A stretch of 64,000 nt of DNA from Globodera rostochiensis (Eukaryota > Nematoda > Chromadorea > Rhabditida > Heteroderidae), in the NCBI GenBank assembly GCA_018350325.1, contig JAEVLN010000020.1:62001-126000 (forward strand). The letters run 5' to 3'. Below are positions 12,332-25,539 of the stretch, piece by piece. Positions within the stretch are counted from its first letter, which is position 1. Each line of letters opens with the position of its first letter. A program made the position numbers and the translations under genes. Below the pieces are notes generated by a model. That model saw only the letters and a list, made by a program, of their open reading frames with translations. It was not told the DNA's origin and did no database searches.

Positions 12332-13781
12332 GCGAAAAAAGAATTCTTGATTTGAAAAAACAGTTTAAATCTATATTGATAATCTCTTCTTTGGCTCCTT
12401 TTAATTATGTAAATTCTAAGCAGATCGTGAAAAAAATCATTGAGGTATAGCCAAATAAATAAAAATTTAATTGAAAATATCAATTTATTGACTAAATAAA
12501 ACCTGTTAAATTTATAATTTTAACTAAATTTAAAAAATTATTGTAACTTATACATAAATAATGCCACAAGTTTGTGACTGACAAATGAGCGACACTATAT
12601 GCTTTTACTGGACACTGGCGCATTTATCAAGTGTTGTAAAAAAGCAAGGGGGCTTCTTATGCCAAAATATGCATAACAAAACTTTCAATAAGATAAATAT
12701 TAAAATTAACTACAAGAATAAAAATAAAATGATGTCGATCTATTATAACAATAATTCATTATTCGAATTATTTACAAGAATAATATTGTATATTAAAAAA
12801 TTATCTTGAAAACTTTAATAAGTAGTTCAGCTTAAAAAGAAAAAATTAAAATGTAAATAATGATAAGTTTGATTTAATAATAAAACATTAAGCCTTGATA
12901 AAATAAAATTAAAATTTTATTGGAGATAATATTATGTATCGATCAGTGGACTATTTTGAAGATATTTTAAGAGGTCGTTTAATAATTTTATTTAATGGCC
13001 TCTTTTATTAATAATAAAATATTGTCAAAATAATTTCAATTAAATATTCAACCAAAAATGAAAACAAAATAAAAAACATCAAATTTACTTAGTTAGTAAA
13101 ATGTATCGATCACCGATCATTAAACAAAACATTAAATTCGAATTATAATTTTAAATATCTTAATTGTAAATTCTTAATTTTTAACAAAACAGCACACCAA
13201 TAATTTAAAAACCATAAAATGAAAACAAAATTATTTTTTTATTAATTTGCTTTCTCTTAACCTTCGTAATGATTCAAACCTACAAAATTAGCGCAAAATC
13301 CAAAAAGAAAAAGACTGCAAAAGTTGGTTCAGGCCAACGAACACCTGATAATAATGTATGTAAAAGTGCATCTCAGCTTAAGCAATTAAATAAAATTATA
13401 CTAACAAAAAAATGACTACCTCAATAAATGAATTTTAACGCACTTGGACCGCTTTGACGACCATATTTTTGAACATGAATTAAATATGAATTCTAAAAAT
13501 CGAGCATTAAAAACGGTTTTAACCGAAATTTGCTTAAAAAAAATATTAAAGGCACAAAATTAAACATTACTTGAGACATGTAATCAACTAAAATTCGGAA
13601 AAATCAACGCACTGCCTTTAGTGATTTCTGCTGGGAATTACTCGACAATTCCCATTCCGAAGTCCAAGTCTAAATTATATTTTTTGATCATTTTTTGCCT
13701 ACTACTTGCAACCAGCCATGCTACCAATTTTTATACTACCCTATCCAATCAATTGGAATTGTGGAATTTATGGCTTGCACT

Positions 13782-14395
13782 TACCGTATTACCTCTTTTA
13801 ATTACCCATGGGTAATTATTTTTCAACCCTCTCCTAGAGTGGGTAATAATTAGAGAGTGGGTAATAATTAGAGAGTGGGTAGTTATTTTTCAACTTGTTT
13901 GGCGATATGTTTATCTATCGCGAAAATTCTTCACTTTTTCCACACAATTCCCATACTTCAGCCGGCGAAAAATTTTTTGAGAAAAAAACCATTGGGGGTA
14001 CCCTTTTGTTTTGCAAAATTTGTAGTTTTTGGACCAATTTTCTTTAACAAATTGCTATAAAAAAACAAAAATTTGACGCCTAAAATTGATTTTGGAGAAA
14101 TTTTTCTTCTGAAAAAAATTCTTTAAGAAAAATGCATTAAACTCTAAAAAGGCACCCCTAAAGATTGACTTTTTCAAATTTTCAAAAAATGAACCCCTAA
14201 AGATTGACTTTTTTCGAAAAAAATTCCTTAAGAAAAATGCAATAAACTCCAAAAATTCACCTCTAAAGATTGACTTTTTTTGGTGGGTACTTATTAGAGA
14301 GTGGGTAATTATTTTACAACCCTCTCCTAGAGTGGGTAATTATTAGAGAGTGGGTACTTATTAGAAGGTGGGTAATTAAAAGAGGTAATACGGTA
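13782..14395. mobile_element. Mariner-like MITE (non-autonomous)
   Basis: Terminal inverted repeats of about 27 bp begin TACCGTATTACCTCTTTTAA at the left and read the same inward from the right end. Each starts on a TA, consistent with the TA target duplication of Tc1/mariner elements. The 614-bp interior has subterminal copies of 'agagtgggtaat' near both ends and three copies of 'cccctaaagattgac' or close variants between 14,150 and 14,280. There is no transposase; short frames at 13,621-13,815, 13,875-14,060 and 14,055-14,252 cross its ends or repeats and are not genes. The 5' 'taccgtatt' start is known from several animal mariner-type families. Confidence 0.8.
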
Positions 14396-15311
14396 ATTGC
14401 AAAAAATAACTTACGTTTTGTCATCAACTAAAGAAAAGCAAACTATTATTGCAATATTAATTAAAATAAAATAACAAAATTCCAGAAAATAGAAATAATT
14501 CTAAATTCTGTTAATTTTCAAAAAGGAAACCATACGGCGGAACACAGATGAAGATAATCTGGCTGGGTGACATATATTTAAATGATTGTGTATTTAAAAA
14601 AAATTCTATATAAATTTAACAAATTACTTAAATAATAATTTTTGGACTTGAAAAAAAGAAGTGAAAGCAAGTAAAATTTTAAAACAGTTCCAATATTCAA
14701 TCGCTTAAGGCAGTGTACAATATGGCGCCATTTTAAAATTATAATTTAATACGTACTCTAAATGAATAAATTTAGAAAATTTTCAAAGTGCTGAAAAAAA
14801 AAGTGAATAAATCATTAATAACAAAAAAATTTATTTAAAGGTTGATGTTTAACTATTTAATAGCATACATATTTTCTATTTAATCCTTTTTGTTTTTAAT
14901 GTGAAGGTATACAAATAATTTGTATTTATTTCATTTATGTATTTATTTTATTTTATAGCATTTAGCGAAAGGGAAAAAATATATGCAGAGCAATTCAACA
15001 TCCAAATAATAAACGCCTTGCCGTAATTGTGCAAGTTAGATTTATATTTTGTAAATTGTTAAGGAGTAATATGACAATGTAACACATCATTTTTATTTTA
15101 AAAGCTAGTTTTTCATTTTATTACCGAATAAAGATTGCCATTAAATGCAATGTTATATTTTTTTTATATTTTGCCAATTCATTTTTATGCATATCTTTAT
15201 AAATTAAAAAATCCTTTTCACGTAAAGTTAATTTTGCGTTTATTTTATCTTATTTTTATTGTGCGGTCTCTTCACGTATTTTAATAGATTGTTATACTCT
15301 GATTCGTTCAT

Positions 15312-15366
15312 AAGCATTTCTAAAATGCCCTTCTGTAAGCACGTAGAAAAATCTTCCATGCTTTAT
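15312..15366 (+). repeat. Dispersed repeat R2, copy 1
   Basis: About 55 bp ('tttctaaaatg', 'ttctgtaagcacgt', 'gaaaaatcttcc', 'tgcttta') matches 25,177-25,232 in the same orientation with scattered substitutions and one single-base length difference. It is GC-richer than its flanks, so the match is not just simple AT sequence. Confidence 0.65.
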
Positions 15367-16610
15367 TAAATGTTTTTTAGGTAAATTATTATGCATCTTT
15401 TTTTCAAATATTTTTTATGGGTTTATACCAACTTAATGTTAACCGATAATTAATTAGACTACTTTATTGCGCCATGAATTCTTTCCCTTGGTGCCTTTTT
15501 AACATATTTTTGACTAAACATATTATTGCAAAACTAGAGGATAGATTGATTTTAAACAATTTTAAACGAATATACCCCTTATAATCTTTATTGCTGATAA
15601 TATTAATCTTTTGTTATATCAAACCCACGAATTTTAGGCAACATCGAGAATAAAAAATTAGTTTCTTAATTGTATTAACTTATTTTGTTGAAATTTAACT
15701 CTCTATATTTTAATCCTTTATTGTTATTAATTTTTATTTGTCCCGGCTGAGTTTTGTATTTAGTTAATTTATGTTATGTCAGCTTATACTTATACAGAAA
15801 GTTAACTTTATTAGTCACTTTTATTTTTATGGGTTTATATAGATATTTTGAATTATCTTTTAGGGTTAAAGTTTCCGTAATACTCCTATGGTTTATGGAT
15901 TTGATTTCAATACCAAAATTCAGTTAAATTTTTGTTATTCATTTAGCGATATTTATTTAGTTAATTTGGCTTAAAAAATTGTATCTGTCAAGTCCAATAT
16001 TAGTTTTTTATTTAAAATCTTTTTTTCTTTTTTTACTAGGTTTTGGCACAACCGTCAATCAAATTCAAATTTTAATATTTTGTCTATAAATTCATAACGC
16101 CATTTGCAATCATAATTGCATTTAAATACAAAATACAAAATATTTAAAAATAGACACAACCTTTGTCTTTGGTTGACATAATGTTTTTTTATTGCAATCA
16201 AATCTGCTGGATAATATTTTGTGTGGTTTGAGAAACTTGTTGGGTCGCTTTCCTAATTAATAAAATACTTTAATTTCAAAATCATTTTGCATTTTTTAAA
16301 TGTGATTTAAACTGTTCGGTTTCAAATTTTGTATATTTTTCTGACAACGTTAACTTTTGTATGTTGTTCAAAAAGGGCATAATTTAATGTTTTTAAGTAA
16401 TTAAATAATATATTTTAATATTAGTTGGGGTTACTTATTTTGATTGTATTATTTTATAGGTGTTGCTTTTTGTTGTGTTTTACATCAATAAGTTGCGTGC
16501 ACTACGCGCTTTTCCTGGGCTTTCATCAGTCGTTTGTACTTTATTTATAAATTGCTTGAAATTGTTTTTAAATACAAAATTGTTTGATTGCAAGTTTTAA
16601 ATAGTCTAAT

Positions 16611-16673
16611 TTGCACTTAGAAGTCTATGTCTCAGCTTAGCGCTTCTTCTAGAATGCCTCGTTCCGGTCAATA
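16611..16673 (+). repeat. Duplicated GC-rich segment, copy 1
   Basis: A 63-bp GC-richer segment starting 'ttgcacttag' recurs 132 bp downstream at 16,743-16,805 with only about three changes. Each copy begins with an acceptor-like 'cacttag'. From 16,621 the + frame is open for 43 codons (starting KSMSQLSASSRMPRSG) until the TAG that is part of the second 'cacttag'. The offset of 132 is 44 codons, so both copies are in the same frame. This could be a tandem exon duplication or a plain tandem repeat. No family is recognised. Confidence 0.7.
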
Positions 16674-16742
16674 CAATTTTTTAGCAGTCAGAAAATATTC
16701 TTGGAATTTATCCGAAAAGGGGGATAAAAAACGGCTAACTTT

Positions 16743-16805
16743 TTGCACTTAGAAGTCTAAGTCTCAGCTTAGCGCTTTTTCTAGAATGCCTCGTTCCGGT
16801 CAATT
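16743..16805 (+). repeat. Duplicated GC-rich segment, copy 2
   Basis: Second copy of the 63-bp segment. From 16,753 the + frame reads KSKSQLSAFSRMPRSG and stops at 16,824. Similarity ends sharply at 'gttccggtcaat'; downstream sequence differs between the copies. Confidence 0.7.
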
Positions 16806-16859
16806 AAAAGCTATTTATGATTAAATTCTTGTAAATACTATTAAAAAGATTTACAATTA

Positions 16860-18310
16860 AGGAATATTCGAATTAATTATATAATTATTTGTATTATTTC
16901 TCTGAAAAATTTTAAAAAACTTGACCACGAAAATTTGACACATGGTCATGATAGGTAATTACACCAAACAATTTACTTAATCGAAAAATATCAGCTGTTG
17001 TTAAGTATTAAAAGCATTTACTATTTTTTCAAACGTTTGTTTCTGGTTATAAACCGTAAAACAATATATAATCACTTCAATTAATAAAAAAAATTTGAAA
17101 ACGCATAAAATGTGACAAGTAATTTAAAAGGAAAATAATAGATATAGATAAAAGTAAAAATCAAGCCTTAATACTAAAGTTGGCCGTGTATTGAAGAAAA
17201 GCTCAGGTATTTAAGAATTTTAAATTTCAAATCAAAAGGAATTATTTTTTTTTAAATAAAAAGTAAATTAATTTTTTAAATTGTTTTTTGTTAAAATAAA
17301 AATTAAAAGTAAAAATTACTATTACAAAGACAAAGCATACAATAAAATTTAAAAAGCAGAACATTAACAATGTAAAATTAACTAAATAAAATGACACAAA
17401 TTTTAATAAATGCAAGAACGATTTCTCTTTATACGAATGATCATAGTTAACTGGAGAATTCAAAATTCTAAAAAAAAACAAGAAAATTTTAAATTTATTT
17501 ATTTCAATAAATTCACATAAAAATAGTTTAACGCATAGTGTTATTAAAAGTAATTGATAATATAAATCAAAAAATTGGTTCAGCTCCAATGTTTATGCAT
17601 ATCTAAAATGTATTGCATGCACAAGTATTGCTTAAAAATAATTGATAATTATTGCAGGATAATAAAAACCTAAAAGAATCTGCCCTACTTATCACAAGAC
17701 CACTCCGTTGAGCAACGGTAGTGCTGCAAGTTATAACATTGCCATCAGCAAAAATATTGATAGATAATAAATCTTTTAACTTTATCTTGATATTTGTCTT
17801 CTTATTAAATATAATTAAAATATGGAATAAAATAGAAAAGATCAAATCAAAAGATATAAAGTTATTAGAAAAAGAACTATAATTCAAATAATTAATAACA
17901 ATTAGTCACAATAAATTATATAAAGTTCAGTTCTAAAAAAGTTTAGACGCGTGGGACATCCGCATGTGAGTATTAATATGTATTCGCCAGTTTTAATATA
18001 CCTCTAGCAGTTGTTAAATAGATATTTCTGCCCGTTCAATAAATTGTTCTAACAAAAATATATCGTTATACGAAATACATAAATATAATTATTGAGAAGA
18101 ACACCAAATGAATTTCTGGTTTTAATTTAACATATAAACATACGCGGAGAGAATGCGAAGTTGATATCTTGAAACTAAAGTCCAAATTGAATAAAAATAA
18201 AAAGGCAAAAATAGAAAATTATAAAAAAGAATGATAAATAATAATAAAATTTTGAAAAATGCTCTTTAAACCTAAACATCGTTGGCTATTAAAATTTAAC
18301 TTGTATTAGA
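16860..18310. other. A-rich skew block
   Basis: A-rich on +. It carries the A-strand copy of repeat R3. The minus-strand frames at 17,242-17,589 and 17,603-17,887 are Phe/Leu/Ile-rich low-complexity translations of A-rich DNA; the first lies over R3 and both are rejected as genes. Nothing else is supported. Confidence 0.6.
17105..17357 (+). repeat. Dispersed repeat R3, A-rich copy
   Basis: About 250 bp matches the reverse complement of 38,018-38,285. Diagnostic shared stretches are 'aaaatgtgaca', 'aaaaatcaagcctta', 'cgtgtattgaagaaaa', 'ctcaggtat' and 'atcaaatcaaaaggaatt'. The partner is inverted and lies in a local T-rich patch, so orientation and skew agree. Confidence 0.75.
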
Positions 18311-21018
18311 AGAAATTACGTGTTTTATTTAAAACAAGTATTTTTTTAATTTTGAAATTTGTTTAGCTATTTTTCATAAAATTTTGTAATTTGAATAGGA
18401 AATGCTTAATATTTTATGTTTGCAATCATTAGATCTTTACATATTATTATTTATATCTTGCGATAAGTTTTAATTTTTGTTATCTCTTAACGTCGATGCA
18501 CGGGCTCGTTCAGGCAATTGAAAATGTCGTCAATGCCACGGCTCATATGATCCTAAAAAAAAATCCTTTTATTAATAACCATCTTAAAAGAATTAAAATG
18601 TGTAACATTGGAGTCAAGACGATTTCATAAGATGCCTTGGTTTGGACGTCATTTATTTTTCGTTTCTTGCCTCTTTTAAATATTTTAAGCTTTTATTTGC
18701 ATCTTTTTTGTTTGAGTTGGTTAGTTTAAAGTATAGCTTTTCATTTTTCTGGCACTATGAACTGTTGTGATTATTGCTTTTTAAAAATATTTTATTGAAT
18801 TTCTTTTAAATTTCAAAATACAACTAGATCTGTAATTTTTAGCTTTTTGTACATAGAATGGTAAGTATATTTAATTAATATTTTCAATTTATTATTTGCA
18901 CCAATTTCTTTTTAACTGGGAAATTCTTTGGTCCAGCATAATTTTTAAAATTAATGTTAGTCTTTTATTATTCATTAATCTAAGGCAAAATATATTTTAA
19001 ATTACGTTACTTTGTGAGTTTTAAAGCTGTGTAAACCTTGTTTATTTTATTCATAATATAAATAATGTATGCTTTCTCAGTAATTATCAAATTTTTCTAT
19101 TTGCTACTTTAAGGTAATTTTTATTCAATCTTCATTTTAAAAACAGGGGTTTTTTCGTAATAGCATTTGAAATAATATTTATATTATTACAATATTTATA
19201 TTATTACATAATTTTATGGGAAAAAAAGGTTTTCTGTCAAGCCATCTTCCATCCATCCATTGTTTTTTACCATCACATTAAACCTAATTAGAGAAATAAA
19301 TTTGTAAACATAACATCAAGGAATCAGGCGCTGTAATTTTAAAATATCTGTATTTTTTAGTTTTTTTACTGTAAGGTAATTTATTCAGAATTCATTTTAA
19401 AAGCGTCATAAAAAAGGGTGAAATCTATATATTCCATTGTAAAGCCATTGCATTTTATGAATCCAATAAACAGCTTATAAGTACGCAATACATTAAGATT
19501 TTTATAAAAATTAACTTATTGGATAAGGCATAATATTTTTTTTAAATTGTATACAAATTAAGGTTTGTTTTCAAGGCATAGATCGAGAATTTTTATAAAT
19601 GAATATTGTTAATATTTATTATGCTTTTTATTGTAATAAAGTTATTGCTTAATCATTTATTATTCAAAACTCAACAACAACTTTTTTGTCTTAATTTTGT
19701 ATAGGTGTGCCTAGTATCTCTCCAACTATCATAATAAAATAATTTTAAATATGAATGTTTACTGTTAGATTTTTACAGCATTATCTTTGTTTTTTTTAAA
19801 TTTAACTGTTCATTTATAATTCGTTCTTTCATCAGGCCCGCAACAAATTCATAATTGGTTGTTTTATTTTAATATTAAATTTAAATGAATAATTTTTTAT
19901 GATTCGCACTGCCAAAGGGTGGCCAAAGTATTAGATTTATTTTTTATGCCCGATTTTTGGAATTTTTTATAGTTAGACGAAAATATATTTTGTTAATTCT
20001 TATTTTAAATTTTTTATAAGCCGAAGATTTTTTGTTATTTGTAAATAGATTTTAATGTCTTTAATTTTAGTACATCATAGGTAATATAAATATAACTTTT
20101 ATTGGCAGATTTTTTGATTTAAAAGAGTTGTTCAATCTAAATTAACATTAATAAATTTTAATCACTGGATGACAAAATTCTTGACACTGAAATGAGTTAA
20201 GGTCGTTGCTTAATATATTCAATTTTCATGAAATCTATAATTTTGTTTAATTTTGTAATTAAACACGTATTTGAAGTTCTTATCTAAGCACTTTACTATT
20301 TAATTACGTCGTTATATTTTATTTCAGCATTGTAATTTTGCAAAAGTATAATTTCTGATGGCAAAATAATTAATTTTAATTTCTTATTTCAATGATTTTT
20401 AGTTACTTTCCTTACATAATTGTATATAATTTTAAAGCAATTTGTTTTATTTAAGTACAATTTTTTGAATGATTTATGTTTAGTTTAAAAAAAGCACCGA
20501 CAGATTTATACTAAATTCGGACTTCACCATTATTTATAATATTTTATAACTTAACAGAAATGCAATAATAAGATTTTATTTTTAAAGCTTTATAAGTTTA
20601 AATGGTCGGGCATAAAGTTATTTATATCCCCGTTATTTTTTAAGCATAAATTAATATCAAATTCTAAATTGTATTGTTTACAACAATTTGTTGAGCATTC
20701 AGTAAATAAACGGATTGATGTAAAATTACAGTTGATATAATTTGAATAGATTCAATACAGAGTATTAATTTCAAATTTCTCATTATTAAGTTGTAGAAAA
20801 TATTCCTGAATTATTAAATCAATAAAAACAAATGTTTATGTTGAAGTTTTTAATTTTTTTGTAATATTTTTAAAGATAAGTTAATTAGCAAAAAGGCCGA
20901 ATATTGTAAGAGACCAACGTCCGCATAGTTTATCAAAGTTATATAAGATTTTTTGATAACTTTACTTAATTTTGGTAAATTGTTTTATTTGGTATGTTAA
21001 ATCATTTTTTGTGTGCAG

Positions 21019-21144
21019 CGATTTTGGTTTGCCTTCAAGAAACCCATTCCATGGCCAATCGGCATATGCACGGAGAACCGTCCAGCTATGAAAATTCTTT
21101 CGTTCAGTGTTGTTGAACTGAATGGGTTTTCATTGGTTTTGTAG
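21019..21144 (+). other. GC-rich islet, possible exon
   Basis: The acceptor-like 'ttttttgtgtgcag' directly precedes a 126-bp stretch whose first + frame is open for 41 codons (beginning RFWFAFKKPIPWPIGI) before TAG. The other two + frames are also open for more than 20 codons. A consensus acceptor and balanced composition make it exon-like, but there is no clear donor and no recognisable family. Confidence 0.25.
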
Positions 21145-23415
21145 TGTTCTAAAAGTTTCATGCCCCTTCATTAATTCTAAAAAATATATAACTTGCGCTT
21201 TCAAAATCAAAAAGAATTACCTAACATGTTCCAATATTTTAGCGTCTTCAATGCCACCTGTACAAAATTAAGTAACGATTAGGATTTGTCATTAAGAGGA
21301 AGCTAAGCGCCGGGCATAAGCCGAGCTTCCAGGCATAAAGCATTCTCCTCCTCCTTCTTAATTTATTTATTTTTTTAGCAAATTTTTATATTGATTTGTG
21401 TTTCTTAGTTTGTGATGTAAAATTAAACAAATAAAAATCTTTATTATCATTTTATAGATGATTACTATCAAATTCGGCACATCCGAAAACTTGCAGATCA
21501 TATTTGGGCCTGACGTTAAAAATAATATTTTTTTCTTTTTAATACATTCATTCGCTTTGTTTATTTCATTTATTATTTTTATCTGCATTTAATAATACTG
21601 ACAGATTTAATGTGAGCAGAATTCCGGAATTAAACACGGAATTGGAATTCCGAAAAAGGAATCAAAAGTCGCGTATTTTTTTAACCTTAACGGGTATGTA
21701 AAAGAATAAAATTAACAGTTGTTTATATTATTACGATGTCTTTTTGTGCGTGTGCCGCTGAAAATCAACAATCTAATCATCAGTTCTTCAAAATTATTAT
21801 TTAACTTTTAAATACACCAGAGTCTGCTAGCATTCAAGTCAATCAGAACCTATTTAATTGAGTAAAATTCCCCATAAATGAATGGAAATAGTGCAATTTA
21901 TCTTTAATTCGTCGTCCTTGGGAATTTAATGCTTCATAGTAATTAGTTAATAATTGATTTTATTACAAAGTTTTTAAAAAAATGTTAAAATTCATTTAAT
22001 TTTACACGTGCACCTTTTCCAACTCAAATTCGTCGTTATTATTGGGTTTTACTATTTTTTATCTAAAGAAGAATTAGTGGAAAATGGGTCTAGCTTAAAG
22101 CTTATATTTAATGTATTTTTTGCTAAATTTAAAGATTTGTTATGTTTTTTATTTTTCCAAATAATGCATTTTATTTTTTTGAATATTTACCTATACAATT
22201 TTAAGTACAATTTTGCGAAGTGGTCTATTGGACAAGTAAATAGCGGTTGCCTGATGCTGATGCGCCGATTTGGATGTCAGGTATTGTCTGCATCGGAGGC
22301 TCGTTTTTCCGCGAATTTCTCTTATATTAATCAGATTTATTGTCAGTTTGAAATAATTATATTATTAATGATATTTTGTTTTGTAATTTACAGATTTAGA
22401 CCTTATATTATTTTTAGAAGAGCAAGATTTTTTAATTATTTGTTTATTCATCGCAATTTTGTGATTCCTTTAAATTGCTGAATAAGGCTAGCGTTTTTAG
22501 ATAAGTGGCTATGGAAATGGCTTCTTCATTGCGCAGTTAATTTACAAAAGTTATTTTTTTTCTAAATATAAAATTTTTTCAAAAAATCAAATTATTAATT
22601 TAAAGTATTTTTTTTTATCTTTTGATGATCGGCCCCCAGATTATTTTGTCGCTTCGTTACGGAGCACAATTTTAGAAGGTGTTATACAGAATAATTATAT
22701 TTTTATTTGTTGACTTCTTTGGCAAATTTATTTTGGATTTTTTGTTTTTGCGATTTAATTTATATCTTTTTTTAAATACTTTTAAATGATTTTATAAATT
22801 ATTGTCCACGTATATATTAAGTTTGAAAAAAACGCAAATAAATGATTTTTGCGTTATTAATATATAACGTTTCCTGCGGGGGCACGTTATTTAGTGCTTT
22901 CACTTAGTGTTACCAGTTTGTTTTTTCGTATTATTTATTTGAAGGTAAAATAATGTTAATTAGAGCTATGCCGCCAACATCAAATAATCAAAAGGCTTTT
23001 TAAGTGAGTTTTTTTGGCTTCATAATATTAATTTTTTATTTAATTAATTGGGTAGTCCGCAGTCATTTAAAATTTAAATAATATTTTAAATGATTTAGTT
23101 ATAATAATGTAATTTAACAAATTTTTATTTCTTAATCGCGTTATTTATCTACATAATAATTTGGTACTTTTTATCGGTTGAATAATTTTAGATTCAATTT
23201 ATTAAAGTAATTCCAATATAAGACTTCTAGCCATAAAATTTTTTTTCTTAAATTATTATTTGGTTTTTTTAATTGCTTAATAATTGACATATTTTTACGG
23301 ACATGAAAATCGAGAAAACTATAGCTAAGTGACGACAATATGAGTTATTTTAAAAATATAATTTACGTATGTTTAATTCAGCGGTTGCTTAATATATATT
23401 TTAGTTTATATATAG

Positions 23416-23527
23416 TATCGGTTTCAAATATACTTTTCACCTTTTATTGAAACCCGATAAAACGGAAACGCTGGTCCAGCCCGCCTCCGAAGATTTCGGG
23501 GAATTCCTCGGCGTAGCTCGGGATTAG
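23416..23527 (+). other. GC-rich islet, possible exon
   Basis: After 'tatatatag' a + frame is open for 36 codons to TAG at 23,525-23,527, passing through a strongly GC-rich core (LVQPASEDFGEFLGVARD). A donor-like 'gtagct' occurs inside the core, so it could be an internal exon. A minus frame is also open (reading SYAEEFPEIFGGGL). No family is recognised. Confidence 0.22.
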
Positions 23528-24961
23528 ATTTTAGTAAATAATAAATGATTAACTTTGTTATAATTTTACGTACTAATTCTATATAAAATGGTGTTTTTGA
23601 TTAATTTTACTTGGATTTTAAGATAATATATTCTTTATGTATTAATTGTTGAATGAGTACAAATAAATATTTTCCGCTTTTTTCATCTTGATGTTGCGTT
23701 ATGTCTTTTCACGTTGGGGTCGCCACTTTTGTTGTATATTGAAATTTTTTAGTTTTTTTGGACAAAATTTTTTTTAATATTCTTTTGATTTATTTTATTT
23801 TTGATTTTATTAGCTATTTTTATTTTGTTGATTTTATTAATTTTATTTTTTTTGCGGTCTTCGCATAAATTTTGTTGGCAAAGTTATTTTTCCACATAAA
23901 AAAACCCTATTAAAATTATTTCTAGTGTTTTTACATTTTAAACTTCATTATCGGTTGTACGCTAATCCCTTCATTATTTAAAGATACATCTTTTAAATAT
24001 ACATCGTCCTTACAGCGATTTGGTAATTATTTAAAGAGCACAAAAATATTCAGTTTGATAGACGGTATGACATTTATTTTTCTGTGTATAGCCAAATTTT
24101 GCTTTTTTGTTTTGGTATAAATTAAACATTTTAATTTTTACTTAAAATGATTATCTTAATTATAAGTATTAATTACTATAAACCATACTTTTGTTTAATT
24201 GAGCTTCGGCGGTTTAAAACCATATTTAATATTAAATACTTTTTAAAAATTTTAAATATAGAGATGCTTGAAACCCCGATTCTAATCAAATAAAAAATGT
24301 TAATTTAGCGCTGGATATCTTATCGGAATCAAATTGAATAATTATCTTATATATAATCATAATTATTGTAGACCAGTTGGAAAGCGATGTTTTTTTTCCG
24401 TTGATCAACATTTCCTTTTTTAATAATATCGACGTTGCCAGATTTCAAAATTTGGCGTTATTTAGGTTGTTATTTTTGCATGTGGCTTTTTTCAAATTTG
24501 ATTCTATTGCCTTTTAATGGTTTTTAATTTTATCATATTTATTCTGATTTTGTGGGTATTATTGTGTAGGCTTGAAATTTATATATTAGAATAGATTGTA
24601 GTATTTAATTTCAATGAACGTTAGGCCGTACTGTTTCGTATGAAATTGTGTGTGACAATCAGTATTTTAGTGAAATTTCTGTTATAGTGGTGAGCTTTTT
24701 GCTTTTATTGTGTTATCATTTGACCCTTAAACTATTGACCAAAATAGTATATTACCTATTTACTTATGAAAATTAATTCGCCAGAGTTATCTCTAGTTTT
24801 AGTAGGATTTCAATTTAGAAGATCAATTAATTTAGCATTATTTAGGTGTTCTGATTTAAGTATTTTTTAATTAAATGGAATTATTAATTATTTTTGTAAA
24901 TTACCTTATCAATTTTTTCATATCTTTTAATTTTTATAATACGCACTCTTATCCATTATAG

Positions 24962-25009
24962 ATTGGTGACGAAGCCTTGACATTATCAGATATTTCGATT
25001 GACCTTTAA
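24962..25009 (+). other. Short open islet after acceptor-like site
   Basis: 'cttatccattatag' precedes 15 open codons (IGDEALTLSDISIDL) and TAA. The stretch is too short to be more than suggestive; it lies about 50 bp before the next islet. Confidence 0.12.
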
Positions 25010-25060
25010 TAGTTGAGTTTAATCGTAAAATGCTTTTTTAAATTTATAATTTATTAACAG

Positions 25061-25252
25061 AGCCTAAACGATATACGGCCCGTTTGAAAGCTTATATGTT
25101 AAATCTTTTGGCCTTTCCGCATTGTTGACAACAGCGTAATTCACGAAGACGCAGTTCATTTTCCCAGAGTTGGTCATAGCCGTTTCTAAAATGTCTTTCT
25201 GTAGAGCACGTTGAAAAATCTTCCGTGCTTTAGTAGAATAGTGACATATTTT
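25061..25252. other. GC-rich islet open on both strands, overlaps R2
   Basis: About 190 bp of balanced composition. On + it follows 'aatttattaacag' and is open for 21 codons to TGA (25,126-25,128). On - it is open for about 60 codons from 25,252 to TAG at 25,064, including ARKIFQRALQKDILETAM and VNNAERPKDLTYKLSNG. The right part is homologous to repeat R2 at 15.3 kb, where a single-base difference shifts the frame, so at least one copy is not coding in that frame. I recognise no family. Confidence 0.2.
25177..25232 (+). repeat. Dispersed repeat R2, copy 2
   Basis: Partner of 15,312-15,366, same orientation, both in T-rich blocks. Confidence 0.65.
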
Positions 25253-25539
25253 TTATTTAATCTTTTTTTAATCCCTTTTTTCTCTAAACTAAAGTTTTTC
25301 ACATAATTTGTTTTTAATATAAATAATAATCTCACAATTAATTATGAATATACTTTAGGCGCGAAGTTCATACTTTTTATTTCCTGGTTTTGTGTTTTAA
25401 TAATAGAATTTCGATGCTTTTGTACAAATAAGTGAATTTTAAATTTATTTAAACACTCTTTTTTACGCAAAAGGAAATTGAGGTTATTTCAAGCATTAGT
25501 CTTACGCAGGGTCCGATTGATAATTAAATCTACATAGGA

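Larger units (their letters stand above)
6546..14850. other. A-rich skew block (+ strand)
   Basis: A clearly outnumbers T on the + strand for about 8.3 kb, the mirror image of the flanking blocks, with locally mixed stretches near 8.2-8.35 and 9.05-9.3 kb. It contains the MITE at 13.8-14.4 kb, short direct repeats and several GC-richer islets (about 7.39, 8.15, 8.5, 9.7, 9.82, 10.23, 10.45, 10.88, 11.7, 12.15 and 14.53 kb). Those at 8.5, 9.7 and 9.82 kb have a 'tttag' directly upstream on the minus strand. I see no complete gene. Confidence 0.65.
14850..16860. other. T-rich skew block
   Basis: The + strand becomes T-rich again at about 14.85 kb. It holds one copy of repeat R2 and, close to its right edge, the tandemly duplicated 63-bp segment. 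Otherwise I see only AT-rich DNA with no supported gene. Confidence 0.6.

Noticed and set aside
17680..17740. tRNA-like or coding islet on the minus strand
   Set aside because: No box A and box B pair and no paired stems; surrounding minus frame is low-complexity.
22008..22481. 157-codon + frame, the longest in the window
   Set aside because: Dominated by Phe/Ile/Leu/Tyr from T-rich DNA. Only about 95 bp in the middle are balanced; the rest is what stop-poor T-rich sequence gives by chance.
25064..25252. Conserved coding exon shared with 15.3 kb
   Set aside because: The two copies differ by a one-base length change and by substitutions that are not concentrated at third positions, so there is no sign of coding constraint.
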